DNA of 64,000 nucleotides, from the NCBI RefSeq assembly GCF_015709525.1, contig NZ_JADNRA010000033.1, positions 182,681 through 246,680 of the forward strand, in the 5' to 3' direction. This stretch comes from Methylocystis sp. L43 (GTDB lineage Bacteria; Pseudomonadota; Alphaproteobacteria; Rhizobiales; Beijerinckiaceae). Under the pieces are notes generated by a model that was given only the letters and a program-made list of their open reading frames with translations, was not told the origin of the DNA and searched no databases. Below are positions 36,720 to 47,652 of this stretch, piece by piece (position 1 is the first letter of the stretch; every line of letters starts with the position of its first letter). The translations under genes were made by a program, and so were the position numbers.

Positions 36720-37613
36720 TTATTTGTTGATCTTGAACAGCGTCGGATCCGGCACTTTCGCCTGGTCGATGTTGAAGACCGAGATCAAGGTCTCATAGCC
36801 TTGCGGGTCCGTCACCTGCCACTGCTTCAATTTAAAGGTCTTGGGGTCGAAGATCAGACGCACGTGCGACGTGCCGCCGAAGGTCGCCTTGTCCTCGATG
36901 AAGATGGTGACGCCGGAATCATCGATCTTCACATCCTCGACGACGACATCCTTTTCGAGATCGATCTTATCCTTCATCAGGAATTTGAGCGGCGTCTGGG
37001 TGATGAAGTAGAGATCCTGCGTATTGAGCTTGCGGTCGCGCACCGCGACCTGCGCGCCGTCAGCGACGACTTCCATCGTCGCCGGCTGGGCATATTCGAA
37101 GCGAACGCGGCCGGCGCGCTGCACGTGAAGCCTGCCTTCCGAACGTTTGCCGTCGCCGCCGATCTGCACAAAATCGGCCGTCATCACCGGCGATGCGTTG
37201 AAAAAGGCGTTGGCGCGCTTTACCGCCTCAGCGCGGGTGAGCGGCTTCTCCGGCTCCGGCGCGGGCGGGGGCGCGATCGTCGCGGCGGCAGCGGCGGGCC
37301 CCTGTGCGGACGGCTTGGCGCCTTTCTTCCCGATCGGGTCTGCAGGCTTCGCCTCGCCGGGCTTGGCCGTCACGGGCTTGACCGTCACGGACTTGGGGTC
37401 GACGTTCTTCTCGTCCTCAGGCTTGACCTCAGCCGATTTGCCCCTTGCTTCCGCGGGACGGGCTTCGGCTGGCTTCGCCTCCGCTGCCTTATTCTCGGCG
37501 ACCGCCGGAACGCTTCCCTGCGACGGCGGCGCAGGGCGCGCGATCGTCGCAGCGGCGGCCGGGACGGCGAGTGAAAGCGCGGCGAGCAGGGCGGCAAAGT
37601 GAACGTATGTCAC
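36720..37613 (-). CDS. LolA-like outer-membrane lipoprotein carrier with long Lys/Pro/Ala linker
   Basis: Periplasmic chaperone-type protein of 297 residues. After a signal peptide (VPAAAATIA) come about 90 residues of low complexity made of KPAEAR/KPxxAKP-like units. They are followed by a LolA/LppC-type beta half-barrel (RANAFFNASPVMTADFVQIGGDGKRSEGRLHVQRAGRVRFEYAQP...). The typical LolA lacks the linker. The start is GTG. It lies 69 bp downstream of ftsK on the same strand, a common alphaproteobacterial order. Confidence 0.85.
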   Translation of the reverse strand: MTYVHFAALLAALSLAVPAAAATIARPAPPSQGSVPAVAENKAAEAKPAEARPAEARGKSAEVKPEDEKNVDPKSVTVKPVTAKPGEAKPADPIGKKGAKPSAQGPAAAAATIAPPPAPEPEKPLTRAEAVKRANAFFNASPVMTADFVQIGGDGKRSEGRLHVQRAGRVRFEYAQPATMEVVADGAQVAVRDRKLNTQDLYFITQTPLKFLMKDKIDLEKDVVVEDVKIDDSGVTIFIEDKATFGGTSHVRLIFDPKTFKLKQWQVTDPQGYETLISVFNIDQAKVPDPTLFKINK

Positions 37614-37682
37614 GGCGGGTTCCGATTCTGGGAAGCTGTCGCCGTCTTCCTAGCATAAGTTGGCGGAATTGGGGGCGAAGCC

Positions 37683-40163
37683 TTACTCCGCCGCCTCGAT
37701 GTCGAAGGCGCCGCGATCGATGCCGCCGCCGACCAGAATTTCGCGCTTTCCGGCGTGATTAGGCGCGGAGACGACGCCTTCCTGCTCCATGCGCTCGACG
37801 AGCGAAGCGGCCTTGTTGTAGCCGACGGAGAGACGGCGCTGGATATAGCTCGTCGAGCACTTCTTATCGCGCAGCACGATGTTGACGGCGCGGTCGTAAA
37901 GGTCGCCGCCTTCCTCCGCGTCCATCGAGCCGGGCAGGGGCGCTTCGCCATCTTCGCCAACATCGTCCTCGGCGGTGATGGCGTCGAGATATTGCGGCGC
38001 GCCTTGCGTCTTCACATGGGCGACGATGTCCTCGACTTCGTGGTCGGACACGAAAGGCCCATGCACGCGCGAAATGCGGCCGCCGCCCGCCATGTAGAGC
38101 ATGTCGCCCTGGCCGAGCAGCTGCTCGGCGCCCTGTTCGCCCAGAATCGTGCGGCTGTCGATCTTCGAGGTCACCTGGAAGGAGATGCGCGTCGGGAAAT
38201 TCGCTTTGATCGTGCCAGTGATGACGTCGACGGAGGGGCGCTGCGTCGCCATGATCAGATGGATGCCGGCGGCGCGCGCCATCTGCGCCAGTCTCTGGAT
38301 CGCGCCCTCGATGTCCTTGCCGGCGACGAGCATGAGATCCGCCATCTCGTCGACGATCACGACGATATAAGGCAGCGTGGAGAGCGTCATCTCCTCATGC
38401 TCGAAGACCGCCTCGCCGGTCTCGCGATCGAAGCCCGTCTGCACCGTGCGGGTGATCGTCTCGCCCTTAGCCTGCGCGTCGGCGACGCGGGCGTTGTAGC
38501 CATCGATGTTGCGCACGCCGAGCTTCGACATTTTCTTGTAGCGATCCTCCATCTCGCGCACCGCCCATTTGAGCGCCACGACCGCCTTTTTCGGGTCGGT
38601 GACGACGGGCGTCAGCAGATGCGGGATGTTGTCGTAGACGGAGAGCTCCAGCATCTTCGGATCGACCATGATGAGCCGGCATTCTTCGGGCTTCAGCCGA
38701 TAAAGCAGCGACAGGATCATGGTGTTGATCGCGACCGACTTGCCGGAGCCGGTGGTGCCGGCGACCAAGAGATGCGGCATGCGGGCCAGGTCGACGATCA
38801 CCGGCTCGCCGCCGATCGTCTTGCCAAGCGCGATGGCGAGCTTGTGGTTGGAGCGGACGAAATCCTCGCAGGCGATGAGTTCGCGCAAATAGACCATCTC
38901 GCGACGCTGATTCGGCAGTTCGATGCCGATGGCGTTGCGCCCTGACACGACGGCGACGCGGGCGGAGATGGCGGACATCGAGCGGGCGATGTCGTCGGCG
39001 AGGCCGATGACCCGCGAACTCTTGATGCCGGGGGCCGGCTCCAGCTCATAGAGCGTGACCACTGGCCCAGGGCGGACGTTGATGATGTCGCCCTTGACGG
39101 AAAAATCCTCGAGCACGCCCTCAAGCAGACGCGCGTTGTGCTCGAGCGCCTCCTGCGGGAGCTTGACGCCGCTCGCCTGCTTCTTCGGTTCGGCGAGGAG
39201 GGTCAGGGGCGGCGTCTCATAGCGCGTATTGAAGCGGGGCTGCGCGGCGCGGGCAGGCGCACGCGTCCTGCGGGGCGCAGGCGGGGCGACTGCGGGTTCA
39301 TAGGGCTCGTCGGGCTCGTCGAGATCGCGGGGCTGCGGCGACGCAAAGGCGGGAAAAACGTCCAGATCCTCGAAGGTCGGCTCGACGCGCGGATAGCGCG
39401 GCGGCGGCGGCCGGTCCGTCGTCGCGGCGCGACGTCTGAGTCTCGCGGCGGCGCGCAGCATCCAGGATTTTAGCGCCAGTCCAAGATGGATCAGCGCGCC
39501 GAGCGAGATCAACGCGACGCCAGGCTCGCCGCCGGCGTCGTCGTCATCCTCGGCGCCCGGACGAATCTGCGCGTCATCTTCAGAGGAGCGGCTGCGCATA
39601 TCCGCTTCGGATTCGAAGCCCAGCCCCGCTGCGCCGGTCACGGCGAGGATCGCGACCAGAGCGGCGCCGGCGCCAAAGAGCGCGGTCATTACGCCGGAGC
39701 CGGCAAAGATCAGCCGTGGAACGGTCAGGATGGCGTCGCCGGCGACGCCGCCGAGGCCGGTGGGCAGCGGCCAGCGGTTGGTCGCGGGCAGCAGCGACGC
39801 GGTCGCGGCGGTTGCGAAAACGCCGAGGACACAGAGGCCGACGCGCAGCATCACGCGGCCGATCCGGCGCCGTCGCATGAGACGCAATCCCTGGGTCGCG
39901 ATCGGCACGATGGCGGCGATGGCGCCGAAGCCGACGAGTTGCATCAGCAGATCGGAGACGATCGCGCCCGGTCCGCCGAGCAGGTTGCGGACGTGGCCTG
40001 AGGTCGCGTGGTTGAGCGACGGATCGCGGGCGGACCAGCTGACGAGCGCCAGCGTCAGCGCGCCGGCGCTCACGAGCAAGGCGGCGCCCAGGATTTCCGC
40101 CAGCCTCCGCGCCGCGAAGTCGCGAAGCTGCTCGGTAAAATGGCCCCTTGCATGGCTGCGCAT
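37683..40163 (-). CDS. ftsK: DNA translocase FtsK
   Basis: Septum-located motor that pumps DNA toward dif for chromosome dimer resolution. The 826-residue protein has four N-terminal membrane helices (20-180) and a Pro/acidic linker (190-330). The RecA-like motor has Walker A GTTGSGKS (Lys475) and Walker [13 protein letters not shown]. The C-terminal gamma winged helix ([28 protein letters not shown]) reads KOPS. The ATG at 40163 fits the family; an in-frame upstream extension to 40307 would overlap the yihY-like gene. Confidence 0.95.
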   Translation of the reverse strand: MRSHARGHFTEQLRDFAARRLAEILGAALLVSAGALTLALVSWSARDPSLNHATSGHVRNLLGGPGAIVSDLLMQLVGFGAIAAIVPIATQGLRLMRRRRIGRVMLRVGLCVLGVFATAATASLLPATNRWPLPTGLGGVAGDAILTVPRLIFAGSGVMTALFGAGAALVAILAVTGAAGLGFESEADMRSRSSEDDAQIRPGAEDDDDAGGEPGVALISLGALIHLGLALKSWMLRAAARLRRRAATTDRPPPPRYPRVEPTFEDLDVFPAFASPQPRDLDEPDEPYEPAVAPPAPRRTRAPARAAQPRFNTRYETPPLTLLAEPKKQASGVKLPQEALEHNARLLEGVLEDFSVKGDIINVRPGPVVTLYELEPAPGIKSSRVIGLADDIARSMSAISARVAVVSGRNAIGIELPNQRREMVYLRELIACEDFVRSNHKLAIALGKTIGGEPVIVDLARMPHLLVAGTTGSGKSVAINTMILSLLYRLKPEECRLIMVDPKMLELSVYDNIPHLLTPVVTDPKKAVVALKWAVREMEDRYKKMSKLGVRNIDGYNARVADAQAKGETITRTVQTGFDRETGEAVFEHEEMTLSTLPYIVVIVDEMADLMLVAGKDIEGAIQRLAQMARAAGIHLIMATQRPSVDVITGTIKANFPTRISFQVTSKIDSRTILGEQGAEQLLGQGDMLYMAGGGRISRVHGPFVSDHEVEDIVAHVKTQGAPQYLDAITAEDDVGEDGEAPLPGSMDAEEGGDLYDRAVNIVLRDKKCSTSYIQRRLSVGYNKAASLVERMEQEGVVSAPNHAGKREILVGGGIDRGAFDIEAAE

Positions 40164-40245
40164 ATGAGGAGAAGCCTCGCTTGATCGCGGCGCCGCCAAT
40201 GGCGCGCGGATGCGGGCAGCGTAAAAAATCTCGGTTAAGGTGCGC

Positions 40246-41091
40246 TTAAGCCTGGTTGTGCGGTTTCTTGCCGCCCGCCGCGACGATCTGATTGAGCTCG
40301 GCGCCATAGATGAAGATCGCCGCCAGCATCTGAAGAAAAACGATGGCGATCACGATGGAGGCGAGGCCGGCGTACATCGATATATAACTGCTGGCGAATC
40401 TCGCGAGATAGGCGCCGAAGCCGACGCCGAGCGCGAGCGACGCGACGAGCGTCAGCGCGATGCCCGGGGCGATGAGTTTGAAGCTGCGCCGTTCCGCAGG
40501 CAAGAACTTATGAGCCGCGAAAAGCGAAATGGCCAATAGGCCGGTGGTGACGCCATAGCGCACAGGTTGGAAGAGCGGCTCAAGATCTTGGGCGATGAGC
40601 GGCGCATATCGTGCCGCGATCGTCCACGCGAGCGGCCCCAGCACGAGCAGAATGGCGACGGCGAGAAGCGCCGCTGCGCCGAGGAAGACGTAAAGAATTG
40701 ATTCCAGGCGTGAGAGCCACCAGGAGCGCGTTTCCTGAAGGTCATAGGCGCGGTTCAGGGCGACGCGAAGCGCCTCGACTCCGCTCGAGGCGAAATAGAT
40801 GGCGAAGACCGCGCCCAAGGTCAGCAGTCCGCCGCGCGGCTGCGTCAGCACATTGCTGATCTGGTCCGAAATCGGCCCCGCCACGCTCGCCGGCCAGGTT
40901 TCGAAGAGGAGTTTTCTTGCGGCTTCCGCTTCGCTCCGCAGGCCGAAAAAGCCCGCGAGCGCCGTCAGAAAGATGAGGAACGGAAAGAGCGAGGTCAGGA
41001 TGGATAGCGCAATATAGCTCGCGATCGCCCAACCGTCGTCGCGGTTGAACTTGAGATAGGAGTCATAAAGGAGCTGAAAAATTTTTTGCAT
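40246..41091 (-). CDS. YihY/BrkB-family inner-membrane protein
   Basis: Polytopic protein of 281 residues with six hydrophobic segments and the family pattern [44 protein letters not shown] and [19 protein letters not shown]. Once misnamed RNase BN; its molecular function is unclear. It is upstream of ftsK on the same strand and divergent from the LprI-like gene, with starts only tens of bases apart. Confidence 0.9.
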   Translation of the reverse strand: MQKIFQLLYDSYLKFNRDDGWAIASYIALSILTSLFPFLIFLTALAGFFGLRSEAEAARKLLFETWPASVAGPISDQISNVLTQPRGGLLTLGAVFAIYFASSGVEALRVALNRAYDLQETRSWWLSRLESILYVFLGAAALLAVAILLVLGPLAWTIAARYAPLIAQDLEPLFQPVRYGVTTGLLAISLFAAHKFLPAERRSFKLIAPGIALTLVASLALGVGFGAYLARFASSYISMYAGLASIVIAIVFLQMLAAIFIYGAELNQIVAAGGKKPHNQA

Positions 41092-41126
41092 GCCGACCCA
41101 TGATAGCGTGCCGACCGGGAATGGCG

Positions 41127-41564
41127 ATGGCGCAAAGCAGGGAATCCGTCGATGAGAAGCTTTCCTTTACGAGTTTCTGCGCCATGAGCGCGGCGTTTAT
41201 GATTCTGTCATATGGATCGAACTCGGCGCTCGCGAAGGACTGCAGCCGCCTCGATACCCAGACCGCGCTGAACATTTGCGCGGGCGAAAATTTCAAACAG
41301 GCCGACGCCGAACTCAACGCGGCTTACGCGATATTGTTGGGCAGGATAAGCCCGAAGGGCCGTGAACAACTGCAGGAAGCGCAGAGATCCTGGATCAAAT
41401 ACAAGGATGCGCAGTGCGCGTTTGACACTATGGGAACGATCGGCGGCAGCATCCACAGTATGATCGCGGCGCAATGTCTGACGGATTTGACCGAGCAGCA
41501 GACGAAAAGATTGCAGCGTCAACTGACCTGCCAGGAGGGAGACGTTTCCTGCGGCGGCCAGTAA
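41127..41564 (+). CDS. LprI/DUF1311-type small exported protein
   Basis: An exported protein with a DUF1311 (lysozyme inhibitor LprI) core. The core reads CSRLDTQTALNICAGENFKQADAELNAAYAILL, then LQEAQRSWIKYKDAQCAF and CLTDLTEQQTKRL. Paired cysteines are conserved. Starts at 41100, 41121, 41127 or 41184 are possible. 41127 is chosen because GGGA lies at the right distance and a hydrophobic export segment (FCAMSAAFMILSYGSNSALA) follows. Its role is probably periplasmic; the inhibitor function is a family inference. Confidence 0.75.
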   Translation: MAQSRESVDEKLSFTSFCAMSAAFMILSYGSNSALAKDCSRLDTQTALNICAGENFKQADAELNAAYAILLGRISPKGREQLQEAQRSWIKYKDAQCAFDTMGTIGGSIHSMIAAQCLTDLTEQQTKRLQRQLTCQEGDVSCGGQ

Positions 41565-41583
41565 TCTGGCGCCGGTCGTCGCT

Positions 41584-42471
41584 CTATTTTAGCGCAGCTT
41601 CCAAATAGCTGATCATTTGGCGAAAAATGTCGTTCCTCTGTTCGGGTTTCAGTCCCTCGCCGAGATGACCGCCATCGTGCGTAATGACGCGAACGTCAAC
41701 GTCGGCGCCCCTCAGTCGTTTTTGTAGATTGGCGCATTGAGAAGGCGGCGTGATCTGATCTTTTCGGCCGCAGATCAAAAGCATGGGCGATGCGTTCCGA
41801 TTCACTTCGTAAAGGGGAGACGCATCGCGCAACAGCCTGCGGCGGTCGCCGCGATCGGCGCCTTTGAACAGATTTTTCCAGAGCGTATCGCGCACGCTCG
41901 CATTGAGCGCGGCTATGTCGGTGATTCCGGAGTCGGAGACGACGCATTGTACGTCCGGCGTTTCGCTGGGAGGTGAGGTCTCATCGGCTAAGGGACGGTT
42001 CACATGCGCGGCCCCGAGAAAGATCGCCAGAGCGCCGCCTGCGGAAAAGCCGACGGCGCACATGCGATGCGGATCGAGACCGATCGCCTTTGCATTATGT
42101 TTGAGCCATTCGACGGCAAGCTGCGCGTCCGCCAATTGCGCAGGCCATGGGGCGTCTCGCGCCAGCCGATAGCCGAGCGTCGCAGCGACGAAGCCCTGCG
42201 ACGCGAGTTTGCGGCAGAGATGATCGAGGCTGGATTTGTCCCCGCCCATAAAGCCGCCGCCGTGGATCAGCAGCACGCCCGGACGAGGTGCTGATAACGT
42301 CGCGGCCTCGCATAAGTTCAGCCGTTGCTCCGAGAGCGGGCCATAGGCCAGCTCTCGCACCGTCGCCGGCTGCGCGGGGGAGCAAAGGCCGGCGACAGCC
42401 AGAGCCAGGAAGGCGATTCTGGCCTTGTGGGCTAAGTCGAAGCGTCGCTCCGATGCGCCGCGACATGGCAT
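41584..42471 (-). CDS. Alpha/beta-hydrolase (HGGG-type esterase), exported, paralogue 1
   Basis: A 295-residue serine esterase with a signal-like N-terminus (AFLALAVAGLCSPAQPA). The oxyanion motif is HGGGF, the nucleophile elbow GFSAGGA, the acid lies in CGRKDQITP and the His in HDGGHLG. It belongs to the hormone-sensitive-lipase/BD-FAE-like group. A close paralogue sits 176 bp upstream in the same direction; the two share the YGPLxEQRLNLC start and the DVQCVVSxSGITDI segment, so this is a tandem duplication. Probable substrates are acyl esters on polysaccharide or small molecules. Confidence 0.85.
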   Translation of the reverse strand: MPCRGASERRFDLAHKARIAFLALAVAGLCSPAQPATVRELAYGPLSEQRLNLCEAATLSAPRPGVLLIHGGGFMGGDKSSLDHLCRKLASQGFVAATLGYRLARDAPWPAQLADAQLAVEWLKHNAKAIGLDPHRMCAVGFSAGGALAIFLGAAHVNRPLADETSPPSETPDVQCVVSDSGITDIAALNASVRDTLWKNLFKGADRGDRRRLLRDASPLYEVNRNASPMLLICGRKDQITPPSQCANLQKRLRGADVDVRVITHDGGHLGEGLKPEQRNDIFRQMISYLEAALK

Positions 42472-42647
42472 CTGGATAATCCAAAACGCTGCAGATTGAA
42501 GCTACGCGCAAGCGCCGAGGCTATATGCCGGGAATTAGAACAGAGTTCGGCATGGGCAATCTCGGCGGCGATCTGAGCGATGGCTTACTTCATCTCTGCC
42601 GCATGGCGCTCGAGCGCCGGACATACCGCCGGCATCTGCTGCCGGCG

Positions 42648-43583
42648 TCAGTGCACTTGCTGGGATTGCAACTTTGTCTTTAGATAATCCGTTATCTCTA
42701 AAAATATTCGCTTTTTTTGTTCATAGTCCAAGCCTGAGTTCAAATGGCCGCCCTCGTGTTTGATAATGTTAAAGTCCACTCCTGCGCTTGCTAACTTCTC
42801 TTCTATCATGGCGCATTGGGATATCGGCGTCACTTCGTCATGTTCGCCGCATACCAAGAGCATGGGCGACGAGTGCTGGTCGACTTTGTAAAGTGGTGAT
42901 GCTTCGCGAAACGCATCGTTCCGGTCGGCGCTGTCTCTTCCAATAAAAATGCTTTTCCAGAGCGCATTTTGCGTCTCTGGTCTAAGTGAACCAATATCCG
43001 TAATTCCCGAGTTGGACACGACACATTGCACATCTGGTTCCGCAGGGGGAACTGAAATTCGCCCGCTTGCGGGATCGTGCGCGTGCGCGACACCCAAAAA
43101 CATCGCAAGACTTCCGCCTGCGGACAGCCCCACGGCACACAGGCGAAGCGGATCGAGACTTATTTCGTCCGAATGCCGCTTTAGCCAACGGACAGCAAGC
43201 TGAACGTCGATCAATTGAGCAGGCCATGCTGAAGAGCGGTCCTTTGCGAGTCTGTAACCGACAGTTGCCGCTACAAATCCCCTTGCGGAAAAGTGTCGGC
43301 ACAGCAAATTCAGGTCGGACTTGTCTCCTCGGATAAAGCCTCCGCCGTGTAAAAGCACGACTCCCGGCCGAAGCCGCTTTGAATCTTCAGCGACGCAAAG
43401 ATTCAAACGCTGTTCCGGAAGAGGTCCATAGGCGATCTCCCGGAGGTCGTCTTGCTGCGCGTAAGCGGGAAACCCGCAGAGCGAAAAAGTCAAAGCAACA
43501 ATGATGTAAAGAACGTCTGAGCGGAGCTTCGCGGTCCTTGCCGCGGCTTTCTTGTCGTCGTGCTGGAAGCGACGGGCGATCAC
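42648..43583 (-). CDS. Alpha/beta-hydrolase (HGGG-type esterase), exported, paralogue 2
   Basis: A 311-residue paralogue of the downstream gene with the same motifs: HGGGF, GLSAGGS, CGEHDEVTP and HEGGHLN. Its N-terminus carries an export signal (YIIVALTFSLCGFPAYA). The GTG start overlaps the stop of the GSCFA gene by 4 bp, so it is translated with it. GC content is lower than that of paralogue 1. The coupling points to a function tied to the GSCFA/WcbI-like pair. Confidence 0.85.
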   Translation of the reverse strand: MIARRFQHDDKKAAARTAKLRSDVLYIIVALTFSLCGFPAYAQQDDLREIAYGPLPEQRLNLCVAEDSKRLRPGVVLLHGGGFIRGDKSDLNLLCRHFSARGFVAATVGYRLAKDRSSAWPAQLIDVQLAVRWLKRHSDEISLDPLRLCAVGLSAGGSLAMFLGVAHAHDPASGRISVPPAEPDVQCVVSNSGITDIGSLRPETQNALWKSIFIGRDSADRNDAFREASPLYKVDQHSSPMLLVCGEHDEVTPISQCAMIEEKLASAGVDFNIIKHEGGHLNSGLDYEQKKRIFLEITDYLKTKLQSQQVH

Positions 43584-44680
43584 CGCGCGATGCTGTTGAC
43601 TGAAGCCTCAATGATATTTTTGTCGCAGATGACGGAATTCTCGTCGTTCGACGGCGAGCTGAGCGCTTGAGCGAACCGCGACTCGGAAACCGAACTCACT
43701 GGGGTTGCGTGTAATGATTGCGGATCCGGTTCGACGAAATGCTTGTTGAACACACGCATCACGTGACGAACCCCTGACGACTTTACCTCTCGTAAGTCGT
43801 CAGCGTAGTAGGTCCCGGCCACGCCCGGGGCTGTGATGATCTCATATGACGGAAAATAGACTACGTTTTTGCGCTGGCGCGCAATCTCTTCCGCCGCGAC
43901 GCGGAGCACGGATTTGCTGTATGTCGTGGCGGTTAGAACGTGCTGATGTTCGTATGTTGCAATCAAGGGAACCGGCGAAACCGTCAATATCAGACGACAT
44001 GTCGGGTTTACGCTCCCGATCAAATCAACGAATGTTGCAAGATCCTCTTGAACCATTCGTGAAGAGAAGTTGACGAAACCGTATGAATTAGGATCATATC
44101 TGCCGCCCGCGACGCCAGGAGCGACAGGATATACGGCGCCGTCTTTGAGGGAGCGCCATCCCTCTGTCAGACCTAAAGTGAAGACGATCCAATTGGCTTC
44201 AAGAAACATTTGCCTGACGCAGGCCAAATGGGACTGAGCCGCCCGACGGACGGTCGCCTCATCTTCGAGCGGAGCAGGTTCGATATTTGGTCTGAAGGCG
44301 TCGACGAAGCCGCCGTCAGCGGCGCTCCAGACGTCATCGCATGGCGCGAACATGCCGAAGGCGCGCTGAAATAATTGCACCGCTTGCCTGACCGTGTAGA
44401 CGTTGCCGTAGCGGGCCGAAAAGACTCCATAATTCTTTTTTCGCGCCTCATCGCTGGTCATCCCCGGAGGCGCATTTTCGGCCACGTAATAATTCAGGCC
44501 AAGCCCAGCCATGTTGCGCGCCAAATGCTGCGCGAAACAGCTTCCCAATGTCGCGATTCGCTCATGAGGTTTGATCCAATGATCTTCGATCATTGGATCA
44601 ATGTGCCCGGGCGCTTGCCATGTTACGCCGCGCGACCAAAACTGATAGTCTGGAAGTCCACGATAGGGATTGGCGCCCAT
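43580..44680 (-). CDS. GSCFA-domain protein (SGNH-like hydrolase/transferase)
   Basis: A 366-residue protein carrying the name-giving motif GSCFA at 46-50 (RIATLGSCFAQHL), FTLGLTEGWRS in the middle and LTVSPVPLIATYEHQHVLTATTYSKSVLR, all typical of the GSCFA family. The family is thought to act on acyl groups of polysaccharides and has the Ser of an SGNH-like fold in GSCFA; no enzymology is assumed here. It begins 9 bp after the WcbI-like gene and overlaps the esterase gene by 4 bp, so the three form a tight operon. Confidence 0.88.
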   Translation of the reverse strand: MGANPYRGLPDYQFWSRGVTWQAPGHIDPMIEDHWIKPHERIATLGSCFAQHLARNMAGLGLNYYVAENAPPGMTSDEARKKNYGVFSARYGNVYTVRQAVQLFQRAFGMFAPCDDVWSAADGGFVDAFRPNIEPAPLEDEATVRRAAQSHLACVRQMFLEANWIVFTLGLTEGWRSLKDGAVYPVAPGVAGGRYDPNSYGFVNFSSRMVQEDLATFVDLIGSVNPTCRLILTVSPVPLIATYEHQHVLTATTYSKSVLRVAAEEIARQRKNVVYFPSYEIITAPGVAGTYYADDLREVKSSGVRHVMRVFNKHFVEPDPQSLHATPVSSVSESRFAQALSSPSNDENSVICDKNIIEASVNSIAR

Positions 44681-44689
44681 TCGTTTCTC

Positions 44690-45532
44690 CTACCGCGGGA
44701 TGCCCAGCAAAGCGTCCAATTTGTCTTGGAAGCAGGCGTCAGCAAACCGAACGCCCTCGCGCGTAAGACCTTTGCTCTTATAACGTTCGAATTCAGCCGA
44801 GATGAAATCATGCAGTCCGAGATATTTGCCGTTGTACAGCCACACGTAAGCTCCAGGAGCTGAGAATATCTCGCCTATTTCCGGATATACCGGCCAACCA
44901 AAATTCGCGAGCGGATCGGGAAAGAACACTGGTCGATCCAGTGCGTCTTCCGAAGCGCCGGTCTTCATGGCGAGGAGCGCCGATAGAGCCGTGAACGCAT
45001 CCTTGGTCGGATGATTTATGGAGTGCATAAAAACACCGCTTCGCTTCGCCTTAAGAAAGAATTTTACAAAATCTACATTGTAGAGTTCAAAATCATGCTT
45101 GAGTTTCTTTACGCCGTCATCCCAGCGAGAGAAATACCCCAAATAATCATACACCTCTTTATTGAAGCAAGCCACGGTTTGCTCCACGCTCAGTCCGCGC
45201 ACGAAGCAGCCGACGCAAATAGCAGAATTATAATTTTCAATTATTGAGTTGTTGCTGAGCCATACGTAGCAACAGTCAGGATGAAAAGGTCTAAATGTGA
45301 TCTGCGGGTAGACGATGACTCTTGGATCAACATCCTGTCCGCCACTCGCGACATAAGTGCTGCTGTTCACAAAAATCAAATCAAAGTCGGGGAGGTTCGC
45401 GTCTAGGTAGTCCGAGAGCCCGGCTCCTTTTAAGGCAAGCGGGGTGACGCTCGCCTCGAGCACGAGCTGTCTCAAGGATGTGGTAATCGCTCCTGTATCG
45501 CAATTGCCAAGAACGCCGATTTTGATTCCCAT
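44690..45532 (-). CDS. WcbI-like polysaccharide biosynthesis protein (putative acyltransferase)
   Basis: A 280-residue protein beginning MGIKIGVLGNCDTGAITTSLRQL. This matches the N-terminal strand and GNC loop of WcbI-type capsule enzymes, which bind CoA and are proposed acetyltransferases. An LSNNSIIENYN segment and a FFPDPLANFGWPVYPEIGEIF segment are further landmarks. The ATG at 45532 is used because AAGG precedes it; the frame upstream to 45592 is unlikely. GC content is lower than in the flanking uvrC gene. Function is inferred from family resemblance. Confidence 0.7.
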   Translation of the reverse strand: MGIKIGVLGNCDTGAITTSLRQLVLEASVTPLALKGAGLSDYLDANLPDFDLIFVNSSTYVASGGQDVDPRVIVYPQITFRPFHPDCCYVWLSNNSIIENYNSAICVGCFVRGLSVEQTVACFNKEVYDYLGYFSRWDDGVKKLKHDFELYNVDFVKFFLKAKRSGVFMHSINHPTKDAFTALSALLAMKTGASEDALDRPVFFPDPLANFGWPVYPEIGEIFSAPGAYVWLYNGKYLGLHDFISAEFERYKSKGLTREGVRFADACFQDKLDALLGIPR

Positions 45533-45666
45533 CGATTGCCTTCTTACAAAGCCAATTCCACAGAAAAGTTGAACTCGTGGGATTCGGTCCAAGATCGCAA
45601 AAACTCACGACTTTTCGATAGCATAGCCCACGGCGAAACTGAAGTCGTTTGCAATGACAAAAAGCG

Positions 45667-47652
45667 TCAGTCGCGCTGGAAATGCGCGTAGACGAGCCGC
45701 GCCGTCGCCTTATTGACGCCGGGGACCTTTTCGAGGTCCGAAAGCGCGGCTTTCGAGACAGCCTTCGCCGACCCGAACGCCAGGAGCAGCGCGCGTTTGC
45801 GCGCCGGCCCCACGCCGGCGATCTCGTCGAGCGGATTCTTGGTGAACTCCTTCTTGCGCCGCGCGCGATGCGTGCCGATGGCGAAACGATGCGCTTCGTC
45901 GCGCAGGCGCTGGATGAAATAGAGCGCGGGATCGTGCGGCGGCAGCCGGAACGGCTCTCGTCCTTCGACGAAGAATGTTTCGCGCCCGGCGTTGCGATCT
46001 GCGCCCTTGGCGATCGACGCGATCGCCACCCCTTCGACTCCGAGTTCGCGCAAGACGTCGCGCGCCACGTCGAATTGGCCGCGTCCGCCGTCGATGAGAA
46101 TGAGATCGGGCTTTGCCGGAAAAGCCTCGCGATCCTGCTCCGTTTCTCCATCCCTGGCGAGCCGCGCGAACCGGCGCGTGAGCACCTCGCGCATCATGCC
46201 GAAGTCGTCCCCCGGCGTGATCTCCGCGCTCCTGATGTTGAAGGTGCGGTAGTGGGCTTTCATGAATCCGGCGGGGCCGGCCACGACCATCGCGCCGATC
46301 GCCTGCGCGCCGCCGATGTGGGAATTGTCATAGACTTCGATGCGCCGCGGCGTCGCGGCCAGACCAAAGGCCTGGCCGAGCGCGGCGAGCAGGCGCTGCT
46401 GGCTCGCGTCTTCGGCGAGCTTGCGGCCGAGCGCCTGCCGCGCGTTCTGAAGCGCGTGGTCCACGAGTTCGCGCTTCTCGCCCCGCTGCGGCGCGAGCAC
46501 TTCGACGCGGCGGCCAAGCCGCGCGGTCAACACTTCTTCAAGCAGCGCGCTGTCCTCGATCGGATGCGAGAGAAAGACGCAGCGCGCCGAAGGGCGCTCC
46601 TGATAGAATTGCGCGAGAAAGGCGTCGAGGACTTCGGATTCGGACAGTGTCGCGTCGGCGCGCGGGAAGTAGGAGCGATTGCCCCAGTTCTGATAGGCGC
46701 GAAAGAAGAACGCTTCGACGCAGAAGCGTCCGGCGTCCTTGGCGATGGCGAAGACGTCGGCTTCTTCGACGCTGCGTGGATTGATACCCTGCGCCCCTTG
46801 AACGGCTGAAAGCGCCGAGATTCGGTCGCGCAGTCGCGCCGCGCGCTCGAATTCCAGCCGCTCGGAGGCTTCGGTCATTTCGCGCGCCAGCTGTTCGCGG
46901 ACGTTGCGACTTTTGCCGGAGAGGAAATCCCGCGCCTCTCGCACGAGCTCGGCGTAATCTTCCATGGAGATTTCGCCGGTGCACGGGCCCGAGCAGCGTT
47001 TGATCTGATAAAGCAGGCACGGACGCGTGCGATTGTCGAAAAAGCTTTGCGAGCAGGATCGTAGAAGAAATGCGCGCTCCAGCGCGTTCAGCGCCCGATT
47101 GACCGCCCAGACGCTGGCGAAGGGGCCGAAATAGTCTCCCTTGCGCGCGCGGGCGCCCCGGTGTTTTAGAATTTGCGGCGCATCGTGATCCATGGCGATC
47201 AGAATGTAGGGGAAGGATTTATCGTCGCGCATCAGCACGTTGAAGCGCGGCTTCAACTGCTTGATGAGATTCGCTTCCAAAAGCAGCGCGTCGGTTTCGG
47301 TCTCGACCGAGATGAACACCATCGTCGTCGTGGCCGAGATCATTCGCGCGATGCGATTCACGTGACCCGCAAGACGCGTATAGCTCGCGACGCGCTTGCG
47401 CACATTTTTCGCCTTGCCGACGTAGAGCACCTCGCCGCTTTCAGCGATCATGCGATAGACGCCGGGTCCGTTCGGCGCGTGCCGCCAATGCTTCTTGATG
47501 ACGTCGACGCCGCGCTTGACGCTTTCAGGCGTCTCGGGTGGTTCGGCTCCCGTATCGCACGGCTCCGCCTCTGCCTTCGCCGCGACCTCGGGCGCATCAA
47601 AGACGTCGCCTTCTTCAGGGGGGAGATCGCGCGGATTTGCGTGAGCGGTCAT
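45667..47652 (-). CDS. uvrC: UvrABC system protein C (excinuclease)
   Basis: Makes the dual incisions of nucleotide excision repair. The 661-residue protein has a GIY-YIG domain ([27 protein letters not shown]), a Cys-rich insert ([13 protein letters not shown]), a UVR motif ([20 protein letters not shown]), an RNase H-like nuclease (YDNSHIGG and [10 protein letters not shown]) and C-terminal helix-hairpin-helix repeats ([16 protein letters not shown]). It has an acidic, low-complexity lead of about 40 residues before the first domain. Confidence 0.96.
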   Translation of the reverse strand: MTAHANPRDLPPEEGDVFDAPEVAAKAEAEPCDTGAEPPETPESVKRGVDVIKKHWRHAPNGPGVYRMIAESGEVLYVGKAKNVRKRVASYTRLAGHVNRIARMISATTTMVFISVETETDALLLEANLIKQLKPRFNVLMRDDKSFPYILIAMDHDAPQILKHRGARARKGDYFGPFASVWAVNRALNALERAFLLRSCSQSFFDNRTRPCLLYQIKRCSGPCTGEISMEDYAELVREARDFLSGKSRNVREQLAREMTEASERLEFERAARLRDRISALSAVQGAQGINPRSVEEADVFAIAKDAGRFCVEAFFFRAYQNWGNRSYFPRADATLSESEVLDAFLAQFYQERPSARCVFLSHPIEDSALLEEVLTARLGRRVEVLAPQRGEKRELVDHALQNARQALGRKLAEDASQQRLLAALGQAFGLAATPRRIEVYDNSHIGGAQAIGAMVVAGPAGFMKAHYRTFNIRSAEITPGDDFGMMREVLTRRFARLARDGETEQDREAFPAKPDLILIDGGRGQFDVARDVLRELGVEGVAIASIAKGADRNAGRETFFVEGREPFRLPPHDPALYFIQRLRDEAHRFAIGTHRARRKKEFTKNPLDEIAGVGPARKRALLLAFGSAKAVSKAALSDLEKVPGVNKATARLVYAHFQRD

